From assembly GCF_004683905.1 (NCBI RefSeq), contig NZ_CP038438.1:992001-1056000 (forward strand): a DNA stretch of 64,000 nt. The letters run 5' to 3'. Made by a program: the position numbers and the translations under genes. The notes below the pieces were generated by a model. It saw only the letters and a program-made list of their open reading frames with translations, had not been told where the DNA came from and made no database searches. How positions within the stretch are numbered: position 1 is the first letter of the stretch; every line of letters starts with the position of its first letter. Origin of the DNA: Pseudomonas fluorescens. GTDB taxonomy: Bacteria > Pseudomonadota > Gammaproteobacteria > Pseudomonadales > Pseudomonadaceae. Shown here piece after piece: positions 50,701 through 59,311 of this stretch.

Positions 50701-51261
50701 TTTGACGATCTTGCCGCGAGCGGGAAACCTCTGCCTCCGGTCAAGACGCAAGAACGCGCCAAGTTGAACAACCTCTTCACGTTCCATGATCGGAGAGTGC
50801 GTCGCGCATTGAGCGATATCGATGAGCGAACCACCAGTTTGAAGGAGGTTATCGCGGGACTGGTTTACGATGGCCTGATCAAAGTGGTGAATGTCATCAG
50901 TCTCGCCGTGCCGCCTATTGGCTCCGTGGCCGTTGCGGTGCAGATGATGAAAAGTGTCTACGACGGAGCACAGGCGCAACGGCGCGGTGACTACTCGGCG
51001 GCACTGGGATACGGCGCGGACGCGTTGATCGGACTATTTACGCTCGGCCAGGCGGCCACAGCCGGTGCGAGCGCAGAGGTGATCAAGCAGGTGACCAACG
51101 TTCAACGATCGTTTCTCGGTCTGGTCGATGATGCACGGTCGGCGGCGCAATTCGTCGCCGAGGCGGCGGGTCATAAAGCGGCAGATCAACAGTTGATCGA
51201 TTTCTTCACTGAATTGATGAAGGATCGGGTAACCGGCATCAGCCAGACCATCGTGCGCTGA
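47779..51261 (+). CDS. Large toxin-like protein, DUF6543 (dermonecrotic toxin N-domain) type
   Basis: A 1160-residue protein of the kind annotated in Pseudomonas as DUF6543/dermonecrotic-toxin-domain proteins. The N-terminal AIVEAIPTVRQIARQALQQ followed by VYINITDQS and a RDYYFDRVAIVDQKVINDYFDDL-like block near the C terminus are the resemblances seen. Two hydrophobic helices close together (about 1037-1055 and 1074-1094) could insert in a membrane. No signal peptide, LRR or E3-ligase tail is visible, and it ends shortly after the helices, so it looks like a short family member. ATG at 47779 follows TAGGACTT. No secretion or immunity gene is next to it. Confidence 0.6.
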   Translation: MDKLYKSLMRGSEGAEVTWRAEWVKAAAAQNDLFAIVEAIPTVRQIARQALQQELQQRQKNIDIDNVYINITDQSNEIERRPSGKLSEVLLHCLDNNVLPSYLAGGGDGVFHLPDTVGEQMRVKGFSIIEAEEAITYTLRNLESSLRSEMTKYWAAPVKVATTEKTGLTNKQALQQAYNVVLTAELSLKAMAGFLDHGMATRYCYLLNLENGAGAYNVVVSPESDSRTSLVPGFVLDNSMRADPQMKLLNEPTGYVIHTPGNGFEYFARNLDVHATLLARVSASGSKIAFPKATQSVSAHCVDAYLKGQLETLASLMRDRKGQTRAFSRVLQDNQMLSVMRADIGRRFDQVQAELKRTEWPLWLKNGGNTLQQRYVELEHSMEKYHSDYRVVFDRCFSFKDYVLRCFSEWAMSALGEQLEAETIKVRSVHKMQLGGRTLEQVDNRTLTEFIIFGLHDEGYKAEISLTGMPPGSKLSAAALEQWLNNINVRSQFVSSLSADPSPEFAQAYRDHLHSNIEFALFVARHSGIFSETEAKVIERALAGDSSVSIRGLKLSLQIPGPALKGVMVFQAPETRNYLVYLITPAGKSVFMTFADAFALNKWFESAMTADRQYAASLIHPDYLHDAGSLRGASRHSTHYLYKLDTQYSDLFPNGTAPLLNDVKVAYQSELALHKTIAPAPYRYLGIEPRKRYARLNTELKALSTVEARDNAFPSFERFTHDAVKQNLESLLRSRGRNIEINPDQIIVQTDDFQKSVTDLLIEGLSFEAANPAYPSKYDPRYFLTDGHPAIDQLDIRDLSSLSKTFRPGDRYTEMLNTDYLDGKHPGYAFKRAVHAKKIRCQMHYDLLSNYIDGRFGSDIFLALQRVVGNLKEDVYHYPINDSSAEGDEGLYEFNIGKTGLTKSRDRTVAGVYILRMNILGQFHDWLYTPDAPDGVAYRPINDFIPSIRFQYGPMRDYYFDRVAIVDQKVINDYFDDLAASGKPLPPVKTQERAKLNNLFTFHDRRVRRALSDIDERTTSLKEVIAGLVYDGLIKVVNVISLAVPPIGSVAVAVQMMKSVYDGAQAQRRGDYSAALGYGADALIGLFTLGQAATAGASAEVIKQVTNVQRSFLGLVDDARSAAQFVAEAAGHKAADQQLIDFFTELMKDRVTGISQTIVR

Positions 51262-51292
51262 TCCCCGGGCTGGCGCCTGGAGATCGCCTGAC

Positions 51293-52078
51293 TCAACCGG
51301 CTTGCTCATACCCCATTCGCCAGCTCACGGCCCGCGACGCCGCCAGTAACCGCTGCGCCGCCGGGCCGTCTTCATCAGCGTGGAACAGTGAAGTCGGGCC
51401 GACGATGGTCAGCACCGCGGCGATCTGCCCGACTGCGTTGAACACCGGGGCTGACAACGCGTCCACACCTGGCATCAACAAGCCGTGCACATGATGCAGA
51501 CCGCGTTCGCGGATCTGCTCGCACAAACCGCTGTAGGCATTTTGATCGGCCAGTGGATGGCCGGCGACGGCGATTTCCTGCGCGCGCAACTCATCGGTTT
51601 CCCGATGCGGCAGAAAGGCACTGAACACCAGCCCGGTGGACGAACTAAGCAGCGGCAAAACCGAACCCAACTGAGTCACCACCGTCACCGCGCGCACTGC
51701 CGGCTCGATGTGCACTACGGTCGCGCCCTGATTGCCCCACACCGCCAGAAAGCAGGTTTCATTCAATTCGTCGCGCAGCTCAGACAGGGGCAGGGCGGCG
51801 ACTTTCAGCACGTCCATACTGTTCAGGGCTGCCAAGCCTACACGCAACGCTTCACGGCCGAGGCCGTAGTGGTTGGTGGCGGCATTCTGCTCGGCAAAAC
51901 CGCTGGCGATCAGTGCCTGAAGATAACGGTGCACCTTGCTCGCGGGCATCTGCACATGTTCGGCCAGACGCGACAGTGAGGTAGAGGGCGACAACTCGGC
52001 CAACGCCTTGAGGATGTCGGTGCCGACCTCGGCGGAGCGGACTTTCTGTTTGCCGTTGCTGTCGCTGGTTTTTTCCAT
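51293..52078 (-). CDS. hmgR: IclR-family repressor of homogentisate genes
   Basis: A 261-residue IclR regulator: winged helix (about 15-75, DILKALAELSPSTSLSRLAEHVQMPASKVHRYLQAL) and C-terminal effector domain with HPLADQNAYSGLCEQIRERGL and SAPVFNAVGQIAAVLTIVG. It is divergent from hmgA-fahA-maiA. In P. putida HmgR represses these genes and is released by homogentisate, so the same role is inferred here. The operator lies between the two. Confidence 0.9.
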   Translation of the reverse strand: MEKTSDSNGKQKVRSAEVGTDILKALAELSPSTSLSRLAEHVQMPASKVHRYLQALIASGFAEQNAATNHYGLGREALRVGLAALNSMDVLKVAALPLSELRDELNETCFLAVWGNQGATVVHIEPAVRAVTVVTQLGSVLPLLSSSTGLVFSAFLPHRETDELRAQEIAVAGHPLADQNAYSGLCEQIRERGLHHVHGLLMPGVDALSAPVFNAVGQIAAVLTIVGPTSLFHADEDGPAAQRLLAASRAVSWRMGYEQAG

Positions 52079-52140
52079 GGTGCGGCCGGGATCCGAAAAC
52101 GAATGGGCGTCTTTATAGCTTGACGCTGGATAGCGAGCAA

Positions 52141-52166
52141 ATTACGTTATGCGTAATCGAATTACG
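52141..52166. promoter_or_regulatory. Probable HmgR operator
   Basis: ATTACG-TTATG-CGTAAT (52141-52157) is a perfect 17-base palindrome. It overlaps a second one, CGTAAT-CGA-ATTACG (52152-52166), so three half-sites alternate in 26 bases between hmgR and hmgA. Confidence 0.7.
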
Positions 52167-52243
52167 ATAATAACAACCCCGGCGTGCGCAAAGCTCTGAG
52201 CCAGAGCGATGGGCCACTGCCGACTCCCTGTTCAGGAGGCTCC

Positions 52244-53548
52244 ATGAACCTCGATTCAAACGCGTCGGAGCTGACGTACCAGTCCGGTTTCGGCAACGAA
52301 TTCAGCAGTGAAGCGTTGCCCGGCGCCTTGCCCATCGGCCAGAACTCCCCGCAAAAAGCCCCGTACGGCCTCTATACCGAATTGCTCTCCGGCACTGCGT
52401 TTACCATGACCCGTAGTGAAGCCCGGCGTACCTGGATGTACCGGATCCAGCCATCGGCCAATCACCCGGCGTTCGTCAAACTGGAGCGGCAACTGGCCGG
52501 CGGCCCGTTGGGTGAAGTGACGCCCAATCGCCTGCGCTGGAATCCTCTGGATATCCCGGCCGAGCCGACTGATTTCATCGACGGTCTGGTCGGCATGGTG
52601 GCCAATTCGGCGGCGGAAAAACCAGCCGGCATCAGCATCTATAACTACACCGCCAACCGTTCGATGGAGCGGGTGTTTTACAACGCCGACGGCGAACTGC
52701 TGCTGGTGCCGCAACTGGGGCGGCTGCGAATTGCCACTGAACTCGGCGTGCTCGAAGTCGCGCCGCTGGAAATTGCTGTGCTGCCGCGTGGCCTGAAATT
52801 CCGCGTCGAGCTGCTTGATCCGCAGGCGCGCGGTTACGTTGCCGAGAACCACGGCGCGCCGCTGCGCCTGCCGGACCTGGGGCCAATCGGCAGCAACGGC
52901 CTGGCCAATCCACGGGATTTCCTCGCGCCGGTCGCGTCTTACGAAAACCTGCAGCAGCCGACGACGCTGGTGCAGAAATTCCTCGGCCAGTTGTGGGGCA
53001 CCGAGCTCGATCATTCGCCGCTGAACGTGGTCGCCTGGCACGGCAACAACGTGCCGTACAAATATGATCTGCGCCGTTTCAACACCATCGGCACCGTGAG
53101 CTTCGATCACCCGGATCCGTCGATCTTCACCGTGCTGACCTCGCCGACCAGCGTGCACGGTCTGGCCAACCTCGACTTCGTGATCTTCCCGCCACGCTGG
53201 ATGGTCGCCGAGAACACCTTCCGTCCGCCGTGGTTCCATCGCAACCTGATGAACGAATTCATGGGCCTGATTCAGGGCGAATACGACGCCAAGGCAGAAG
53301 GCTTCGTGCCCGGCGGTGCCTCGTTGCACAGCTGCATGAGCGCCCACGGCCCGGATGGCGAAACCTGCACCAAAGCGATCAACGCGGAACTCAAACCGGC
53401 GAAGATCGACAACACCATGGCATTCATGTTCGAGACCAGTCAGGTACTGCGCCCAAGCCGCTTCGCCCTCGACTGCCCGCAACTGCAATCCACTTACGAC
53501 GCCTGCTGGGCCACGCTGCCCGCCACGTTCGACCCGACCCGGAGATAA
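52244..53548 (+). CDS. hmgA: Homogentisate 1,2-dioxygenase
   Basis: Non-haem iron enzyme (434 residues) opening the ring of homogentisate in tyrosine and phenylalanine breakdown. Typical blocks are [21 protein letters not shown] at the N terminus, [18 protein letters not shown], and the iron-site region [19 protein letters not shown] with [22 protein letters not shown] at 52244 follows AGGAGG. First gene of hmgA-fahA-maiA, each gap under 15 bases. Confidence 0.97.
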   Translation: MNLDSNASELTYQSGFGNEFSSEALPGALPIGQNSPQKAPYGLYTELLSGTAFTMTRSEARRTWMYRIQPSANHPAFVKLERQLAGGPLGEVTPNRLRWNPLDIPAEPTDFIDGLVGMVANSAAEKPAGISIYNYTANRSMERVFYNADGELLLVPQLGRLRIATELGVLEVAPLEIAVLPRGLKFRVELLDPQARGYVAENHGAPLRLPDLGPIGSNGLANPRDFLAPVASYENLQQPTTLVQKFLGQLWGTELDHSPLNVVAWHGNNVPYKYDLRRFNTIGTVSFDHPDPSIFTVLTSPTSVHGLANLDFVIFPPRWMVAENTFRPPWFHRNLMNEFMGLIQGEYDAKAEGFVPGGASLHSCMSAHGPDGETCTKAINAELKPAKIDNTMAFMFETSQVLRPSRFALDCPQLQSTYDACWATLPATFDPTRR

Positions 53549-53551
53549 CCC

Positions 53552-54856
53552 ATGACTCAGACTTCCATCACCCGCAGCTGGGTTGCTTCGGCCAATGGCC
53601 ACGCGGATTTCCCGCTGCAGAACCTGCCGCTGGGCGTGTTCAGCACTGGCGGCTCGGCGCCGCGCGCGGGCGTGGCGATTGGTGAACATATTTTCGATCT
53701 GCAGGTGGCGCTTGAAGCCGGCCTGTTCGACGGCCCGGCACGCAGCGCGGTCGAAGCCACGCACGGCGGCGTGCTGAATGCGTTCTTCGACCTCGGTCGT
53801 GAAGCCCGCGTAGCCTTGCGCAGCCGCTTGCTGGAATTGTTCGGCGAGGGCAGCACTCATCGCGGCGCCATCGAAGCCCAAGGCGCAAAACTGCTGCCAC
53901 TGGCTGCTGATTGTCAGATGCACCTGCCGGCACGCATCAGCGATTACACCGACTTCTACGTGGGCATCGAGCACGCGCAGAACGTCGGCAAACTGTTCCG
54001 TCCGGACAACCCGCTGCTGCCCAACTACAAGCACGTGCCGATCGGTTATCACGGTCGCGCCTCCACCGTGCGCGCTTCTGGTACCGACGTGCGCCGCCCG
54101 AAAGGCCAGACCCTGCCGGCCGGTGCGAGCGAGCCGACCTTCGGCCCGTGCGCACGACTGGACTACGAGCTGGAACTGGGCATCTGGATCGGTCAGGGCA
54201 ACGACATGGGCGAGCCGATTGCCATTGGTGACGCCGCCGAACACATCGCCGGTTTCTGTCTGCTCAACGACTGGTCGGCCCGCGATATCCAGGCCTGGGA
54301 ATACCAGCCGCTCGGCCCGTTCCTCTCCAAGAGTTTTATCACCAGTGTTTCGCCATGGGTGGTGACCGCCGAAGCGCTGGAGCCATTCCGCATGGCGCAA
54401 CCTGCGCGCCCGGAAGGTGATCCGCAGCCGCTGCCATACCTGTTCGACAAACGTGATCAAGATGGCGGCGCCTTCGACATCGAACTGGAAGTGCTGCTGC
54501 TCACCGAAGCCATGCGCGAACAGAATCTGCCGGCCCATCGCCTGACCCTGAGCAACACTCGCTACATGTACTGGACCGTCGCACAAATGGTCGCGCACCA
54601 CAGCGTCAACGGCTGCCAGTTGCAGGCCGGTGACCTGTTCGGTTCGGGGACTTTGTCCGGCCCGCAAAGCGGTCAGTTCGGCAGCCTGCTGGAAATCACC
54701 GAGGGCGGTAAAAAGCCGATCGAACTGGCCTCCGGCGAAGTGCGCAAATTCCTCGAAGACGGCGACGAAATCATTCTGCGTGCGCGCTGCGCCCGTGACG
54801 GTTTTGCCTCGATCGGCTTCGGCGAATGCCGCGGCAAAGTGCTGGCGGCGCGCTGA
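53552..54856 (+). CDS. fahA: Fumarylacetoacetase
   Basis: Cleaves fumarylacetoacetate to fumarate and acetoacetate (434 residues). N-terminal FAH_N domain (about 1-120) and catalytic domain with SDYTDFYVGIEHAQNVG, PIGYHGRASTVRASG, DYELELGIWIG and LLNDWSARDIQAWEYQPLGPF are present, including the Mg-binding acids. It starts 3 bases after hmgA. Confidence 0.97.
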   Translation: MTQTSITRSWVASANGHADFPLQNLPLGVFSTGGSAPRAGVAIGEHIFDLQVALEAGLFDGPARSAVEATHGGVLNAFFDLGREARVALRSRLLELFGEGSTHRGAIEAQGAKLLPLAADCQMHLPARISDYTDFYVGIEHAQNVGKLFRPDNPLLPNYKHVPIGYHGRASTVRASGTDVRRPKGQTLPAGASEPTFGPCARLDYELELGIWIGQGNDMGEPIAIGDAAEHIAGFCLLNDWSARDIQAWEYQPLGPFLSKSFITSVSPWVVTAEALEPFRMAQPARPEGDPQPLPYLFDKRDQDGGAFDIELEVLLLTEAMREQNLPAHRLTLSNTRYMYWTVAQMVAHHSVNGCQLQAGDLFGSGTLSGPQSGQFGSLLEITEGGKKPIELASGEVRKFLEDGDEIILRARCARDGFASIGFGECRGKVLAAR

Positions 54857-54868
54857 CAGGAGCGGATC

Positions 54869-55504
54869 ATGGATCTCTACACCTATTACCGCTCGACCTC
54901 GTCTTATCGGGTGCGTATCGCGTTGGCGCTGAAAGGGCTCGACTACACCGCGTTGCCGGTCAATCTGATCGCGCCGTCGGGAGGTGAGCATCGCCAGCCG
55001 GCGTATCTGGCGATCAATCCGCAGGGCCGGGTGCCGGCCCTGCGCACCGATGACGGCGAGCTGCTGATTCAGTCGCCGGCGATCATCGAGTACCTGGAAG
55101 AGCGTTATCCACAGCTGCCATTGCTGCCCGAAGACCTCGCTGCCCGTGCTCATGTGCGCGGTGTGGCGGCGGTGATCGGCTGCGATGTGCATCCGCTGCA
55201 TAACGTCAGCGTGCTCAATTGCCTGCGCCAGTTGGGCCACGAAGAGCCGCAGGTGGTGGAGTGGATCGCGCACTGGATCAGTCAGGGGCTGGCGGCCGTC
55301 GAGCAATTGATCGGTGACAGCGGTTTCTGTTTCGGCGAGTGGCCGTGTGTGGCGGATGTTTATCTGATTCCGCAGTTGTATGCGGCCGAGCGCTTCGGTG
55401 TTTCGCTGGAGGCTTATCCGCGGATTTGTCGGGTGGCGGCGTTGGCGGCTGAGCATTCGGCGTTCATCAAGGCGCATCCGGCCAATCAGCCGGATACCCC
55501 TTAA
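54869..55504 (+). CDS. maiA: Maleylacetoacetate isomerase
   Basis: Glutathione S-transferase zeta-class enzyme (211 residues) isomerising maleylacetoacetate to fumarylacetoacetate. N-terminal thioredoxin fold with the zeta motif YYRSTSSYRVRIALALKG, NPQGRVPALRTDDGELLIQSPAIIEYLEERYP, and C-terminal all-alpha domain. Third gene of the operon, 12 bases after fahA. Confidence 0.96.
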   Translation: MDLYTYYRSTSSYRVRIALALKGLDYTALPVNLIAPSGGEHRQPAYLAINPQGRVPALRTDDGELLIQSPAIIEYLEERYPQLPLLPEDLAARAHVRGVAAVIGCDVHPLHNVSVLNCLRQLGHEEPQVVEWIAHWISQGLAAVEQLIGDSGFCFGEWPCVADVYLIPQLYAAERFGVSLEAYPRICRVAALAAEHSAFIKAHPANQPDTP

Positions 55505-55522
55505 AGCTTCACCTTGCCCCAA

Positions 55523-55610
55523 TGTGGGAGCGGGCTTGCTCGCGAAAGCGGAGTGTCAGGTACCGGGATGCTGACTGATACACCGCTTTCGCGAGCAAGC
55601 CCCTCCCACA
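55523..55610. repeat. REP inverted pair
   Basis: TGTGGGAGCGGGCTTGCTCGCGAAAGCG at the left and its near complement ending at 55610; the right arm has lost one base of CGCTCCC. It separates maiA from the transporter gene. Confidence 0.88.
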
Positions 55611-55664
55611 GGGGAGATTCGGCGCCCGCCAAAAAAATCATAAAAACAAAACAGGTACCTTGCG

Positions 55665-57035
55665 ATGCATAACCAGATTGCCAGCTTTCGCGCGGCACTC
55701 GACGCCCGTCCTGTGTCCCGCTATCAGTGGTTATTGCTGATCCTGCTCGCCTTGCTGCTGGTCACCGACGGCTATGACGCCCAGGTGCTCGGTTACGTGG
55801 TGCCGGCCCTGGCTCAGGACTGGGGGCTGGAGAAAGCCGCGTTCGGGCCGGTTTTCAGCGCCAACCTGTTGGGCCTCACGCTCGGCTCGCTCGCGGTGAC
55901 GCCGCTGGCCGATCGCTTCGGCGTGCGGCGAATCCTGCTCGCCTGCGTGCTGATCTACGCCAGCCTGACGGTGTTGATGGTGTTCGCCGATTCTCTGAAC
56001 ACCTTGATGATCGCGCGCTTCATCTGCGGCATCGGCATGGGCGGTGCGATGCCCAGTGCCATGGCCTTGATGTCGGAATATTCACCGCCGCGTCTGCGCA
56101 CCTTGATGGTGACACTGGCCGCTTGTGGGTTTTCGTTTGGCGGTGCGGCGGGTGGTTTTGTCGCCGCTGGCTTCATCGACCGCTTTGGCTGGCAAGCGGT
56201 GTTCCTTGCCGGTGGTGTCACGCCGTTGCTGCTGTTCCCGTTCCTGTGGTGGATGCTGCCAGAATCGCTGCCACGTCTGCTGCGCGATGCACCGCCCTAT
56301 GTGCGCCTGCGCAAAGTCACCGCGCGAATGCTGCCGGACTGGCAACCGCCGGCCGCGACCGTCGAACAGAACGAGCGCGAGCAGGGCAGCAAGCTGACCG
56401 TGGTCGAGCTGTTCCGCAACGGTTATGCGCGCCCGACCCTGCTGATCTGGGCGACGTTTTTTGTCAGCCTGATTCTGCTGTATTTCATGATCAGCTGGCT
56501 GCCGACGCTGTTGCTGGAAAGCGGTCTGAAACTCAATGAAGCGAATCTGGTGACCTCGATGTTCCTGTTCGCCGGTACCTTGGGCGCGGTGTGCATGGCC
56601 TGGTTCGCCGACCGTTTGAAACGCAAGGTGCGGCTGCTCTGCGCGGTGTTGGCCGGGGCGGCGCTGTGCACGATTCTGCTGGGCTTGAACCACGACAACC
56701 CGCGCTATCTGGTGGCCTGCGTGTTTGCCGCCGGTTTCTGCATCATCGGTGGGCAACTGACGCTGAACGCCTTCGCCAGCAACTTCTACCCGGCGCACGT
56801 GCGGGCCACGGGCACTGGCTGGGCGTTGGGGGTCGGGCGCTTCGGTTCGATCCTCGGGCCGCTGTTCGGCAGCATGCTGCTGGCGATGCACATTCCGGTG
56901 ACGCAGATTTTCTTCTTCTGCGCGATTCCGGCGGTTATTGCGGCGCTGCTGATCATCCAGGTGCGCTCGCCTTCAGATATCCCGCAATCCAATGTGGGAG
57001 CGAGCTTGCTCGCGAAGAACGATAACGCAGTCTGA
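55665..57035 (+). CDS. MFS aromatic acid:H+ symporter-type transporter
   Basis: Twelve-helix major facilitator (456 residues) of the aromatic acid/H+ symporter family. LVTDGYDAQVLGYVVPALAQ in helix 1 carries the conserved Asp pair, and LADRFGVRRILLACVL between helices 2 and 3 is the MFS signature. Its place after hmgA-fahA-maiA suggests import of an aromatic acid of that pathway, as inference. The last 17 or so residues (SNVGASLLAKNDNAV) are encoded by a REP element, so the natural C terminus may have been replaced. Confidence 0.88.
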   Translation: MHNQIASFRAALDARPVSRYQWLLLILLALLLVTDGYDAQVLGYVVPALAQDWGLEKAAFGPVFSANLLGLTLGSLAVTPLADRFGVRRILLACVLIYASLTVLMVFADSLNTLMIARFICGIGMGGAMPSAMALMSEYSPPRLRTLMVTLAACGFSFGGAAGGFVAAGFIDRFGWQAVFLAGGVTPLLLFPFLWWMLPESLPRLLRDAPPYVRLRKVTARMLPDWQPPAATVEQNEREQGSKLTVVELFRNGYARPTLLIWATFFVSLILLYFMISWLPTLLLESGLKLNEANLVTSMFLFAGTLGAVCMAWFADRLKRKVRLLCAVLAGAALCTILLGLNHDNPRYLVACVFAAGFCIIGGQLTLNAFASNFYPAHVRATGTGWALGVGRFGSILGPLFGSMLLAMHIPVTQIFFFCAIPAVIAALLIIQVRSPSDIPQSNVGASLLAKNDNAV

Positions 57036-57213
57036 CAGGAACAACGGTGGCGCCTGCTTCGCGGGCAAGCCACGCTCCCACAATGGATCGTTGTGATGCA
57101 GAAGAATGGGTTCACGCTGAACCCTGTGGGAGCGGGCTTGCTCGCGAAGGCGATTCAGGCTTCGATGCATTCATCGCTGACACCACGCTTTGCGAGCAAG
57201 CTCGCTCCCACAC
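56993..57213. repeat. Cluster of REP copies, one inside the transporter reading frame
   Basis: REP cores at 56993, about 57055-57081 (complement), 57125 and 57187-57213 (complement). The first encodes the C terminus of the MFS transporter. Together they fill the gap to the convergent SirB1-like gene. Confidence 0.85.
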
Positions 57214-57218
57214 AGGGA

Positions 57219-58022
57219 TTAGTGGACGACTGAATTCGGCGGCAGGTGCCCAAGCCGCTCAGTCAGGCGCAGGCGCTGGATCGGATCGTCGCTGAGCAGC
57301 AGCGCATGTTCCAGATCGAAGCGCTCGGCGTTCGGACAGTCGAGCCGTTGATACAGGCTGGCGCGAGCCAGATAGTCGGCGGCGCTGGCACCGCCCAGTT
57401 CCAGCACGCGTTCGGCATCGATCAGCGCGGCAATGTAATCCTCATGCGCCAGATGCAACTGCCGCAGGTTGCGTGACAGGCGCTGGAGCATCTGCTCTGG
57501 GCTGGCGGTGGCCAGATGGTCAGCGTTGAGTTTGAGGTGCGCGCCGTACTGACGTTGCAACAACTCGCGACAGTCATTGGGGTACAGCCGCCGACCGCCG
57601 CAGGGATCCAGCAGGTGATCAGCACCGGGTACCCGCAGCAGGAAATGCCCGGGGAAGTTCACTCCGACCAGCGGAATCTCCAGACCACGGGCCAGTTCCA
57701 GAGCAATCAGGGACAGGGTCAGCGGCTGGCCGCGGCGGGTCTGCAACACTTTGTGCAACAACGCGACCTGTGGGCGTAGCGGCAGAAAATCGTCCTGAGA
57801 GAAGCCCAGATCATTCAACCGCCGCAGCAACGGTTGCGCCAGTTCGCTGACTGGCAGCATCGGCAAGCCGTAGCTGACGCGCTGTTGCAGCTCCTTGAAG
57901 TCCTGTTGCAGCGCTTCTACATCGAGGCCTTTTTCGTGCTCGGCAGCCATCCACAGCGCCGCTTCGAACAGCGCGGGCGGTGAACGGTGCAGACACTCGA
58001 AAAAGCGTTGGCGCGGACTCAT
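57219..58022 (-). CDS. SirB1-family protein (transglutaminase-like with TPR-like tail)
   Basis: A 267-residue protein of the SirB1/transglut-core 2 family. The recognisable core is LHKVLQTRRGQPLTLSLIALELARGLEIPLVGVNFPGHFLLRV; the usual catalytic Cys position is not evident, so enzymatic activity is doubtful. The C-terminal helical part (about 190-255) resembles a TPR pair. Function unknown. Confidence 0.85.
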   Translation of the reverse strand: MSPRQRFFECLHRSPPALFEAALWMAAEHEKGLDVEALQQDFKELQQRVSYGLPMLPVSELAQPLLRRLNDLGFSQDDFLPLRPQVALLHKVLQTRRGQPLTLSLIALELARGLEIPLVGVNFPGHFLLRVPGADHLLDPCGGRRLYPNDCRELLQRQYGAHLKLNADHLATASPEQMLQRLSRNLRQLHLAHEDYIAALIDAERVLELGGASAADYLARASLYQRLDCPNAERFDLEHALLLSDDPIQRLRLTERLGHLPPNSVVH

Positions 58023-58194
58023 CGAAATCTCCGGGGAATGCCTCGTTTTAGCCCCGTCCGCGCCATTCGTCCAGTACCGGCCAGGTTATGCCGCAAAGTC
58101 GCCGTCGAAGCGGGCGCTTATTCCGGTGCGCTTCAGCAATTTTTGGGCGCAAGCCTATACTGGCGTCTACCAGAAGTGATTCGGGAGCCTGCCG

Positions 58195-59214
58195 ATGTTC
58201 GCTCTCATGCAAAGCACTCGCCTGGAATCGCTGCACCTCAGCGTTGACCCGGTCACCGGGTTGAAGGCGGTCATTGCCATTCATAACAGTCGCCTCGGGC
58301 CTGCCCTGGGCGGTTGCCGTTATCTTGCCTATCCCAACGACGAATCCGCAGTCGAGGACGCCATTCGCCTGGCTCAGGGCATGAGCTACAAGGCGGCACT
58401 GGCCGGGCTCGATCAGGGCGGCGGGGTGGCGGTGATTGTGCGCCCGGCGCATGTGGAAAACCGCGCTGCGTTGTTCGAAGCGTTTGGCCGCTGCATCGAG
58501 CAGCTCGACGGTCGCTACATCACCGCCATCGACAGCGGCACTTCGGTGGCGGACATGGATTGCATTGCCCAGCAGACCCAGCATGTCACCAGCACCACCT
58601 CGGCCGGTGACCCGGCACCGCACGCGGCGATGGGCGTGTTCACCGGAATTCGCGCCACCGCCATGGCGCGGCTGGGCAGCGACAATCTCGAAGGATTGCG
58701 CATAGCAATTCAGGGGCTGGGGAATGTGGGTTATGCACTGGCGGAACAACTGCATGCGGCGGGCGCCGAATTGCTGGTCAGCGACATCGACCACGGCAAG
58801 GTGCAACTGGCGATGGAACAGCTCAACGCGCATCCGATCGCCAACGACGCCTTGCTCAGCACACCCTGCGACATCCTTGCGCCGTGCGGCCTCGGCGGGG
58901 TGCTCAACAGTCACACGGTGACGCAATTGCGCTGCTCGGCGGTGGCCGGTTCGGCGAACAATCAACTGACGCATCTGGACGTGGCCGATCAACTGGAGCG
59001 GCGCGGGATTCTGTATGCGCCGGATTATGTGATCAACGCGGGCGGGTTGATTTATGTCTCGCTCAAGCATCGCGGCGAAGAGCTGGGGACAATTACTGCG
59101 CACCTGTCGAAGATCAGTTCGCGGCTGACCGAAGTGTTTGCCCATGCGCAGGCCGAGAAGCGTTCGCCAGCGCGGGTAGCGGATGAGTTGGCAGAGAAAG
59201 TCCTATATCGCTGA
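58195..59214 (+). CDS. Leucine/valine dehydrogenase homologue lacking a catalytic lysine
   Basis: A 339-residue member of the Glu/Leu/Phe/Val dehydrogenase family. The order of blocks matches Bacillus leucine dehydrogenase: LKAVIAIHNSRLGPALGG, SYKAALAGLDQGGG, YITAIDSGTSVADMD, the NAD fold IAIQGLGNVGYALAEQLHAAGAEL, and APDYVINAGGLIYVS. Lys at position 66 and Asp 113 are kept, but the second catalytic Lys (GGGKTV in active enzymes) is Val78 here. Oxidative deamination may be lost or altered. Monocistronic between SirB1-like and yebG, bounded by a REP. Confidence 0.88.
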   Translation: MFALMQSTRLESLHLSVDPVTGLKAVIAIHNSRLGPALGGCRYLAYPNDESAVEDAIRLAQGMSYKAALAGLDQGGGVAVIVRPAHVENRAALFEAFGRCIEQLDGRYITAIDSGTSVADMDCIAQQTQHVTSTTSAGDPAPHAAMGVFTGIRATAMARLGSDNLEGLRIAIQGLGNVGYALAEQLHAAGAELLVSDIDHGKVQLAMEQLNAHPIANDALLSTPCDILAPCGLGGVLNSHTVTQLRCSAVAGSANNQLTHLDVADQLERRGILYAPDYVINAGGLIYVSLKHRGEELGTITAHLSKISSRLTEVFAHAQAEKRSPARVADELAEKVLYR

Positions 59215-59219
59215 AAAGC

Positions 59220-59297
59220 AAAAGATCGCAGCCTGCGCCAGCTCCTACATATGGAATGCGTATTCCCTGTAGGAGCTGCCGCAGGCTGCGATCTTTT
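59220..59297. repeat. REP inverted pair, GCAGCCTGCGCCAGCTCC type
   Basis: Thirty-base arms (59220-59249 and 59268-59297) with one mismatch, just before the yebG stop. Third copy of the element at 1609 and 46069. Confidence 0.9.
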
Positions 59298-59311
59298 CGA
59301 TTCAAACGTGG

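Noticed and set aside
52256..55522. Open frame of 1088 codons on the minus strand
   Set aside because: It lies antisense to hmgA, fahA and maiA, which have full family signatures. Long antisense frames are common in GC-rich Pseudomonas genes.
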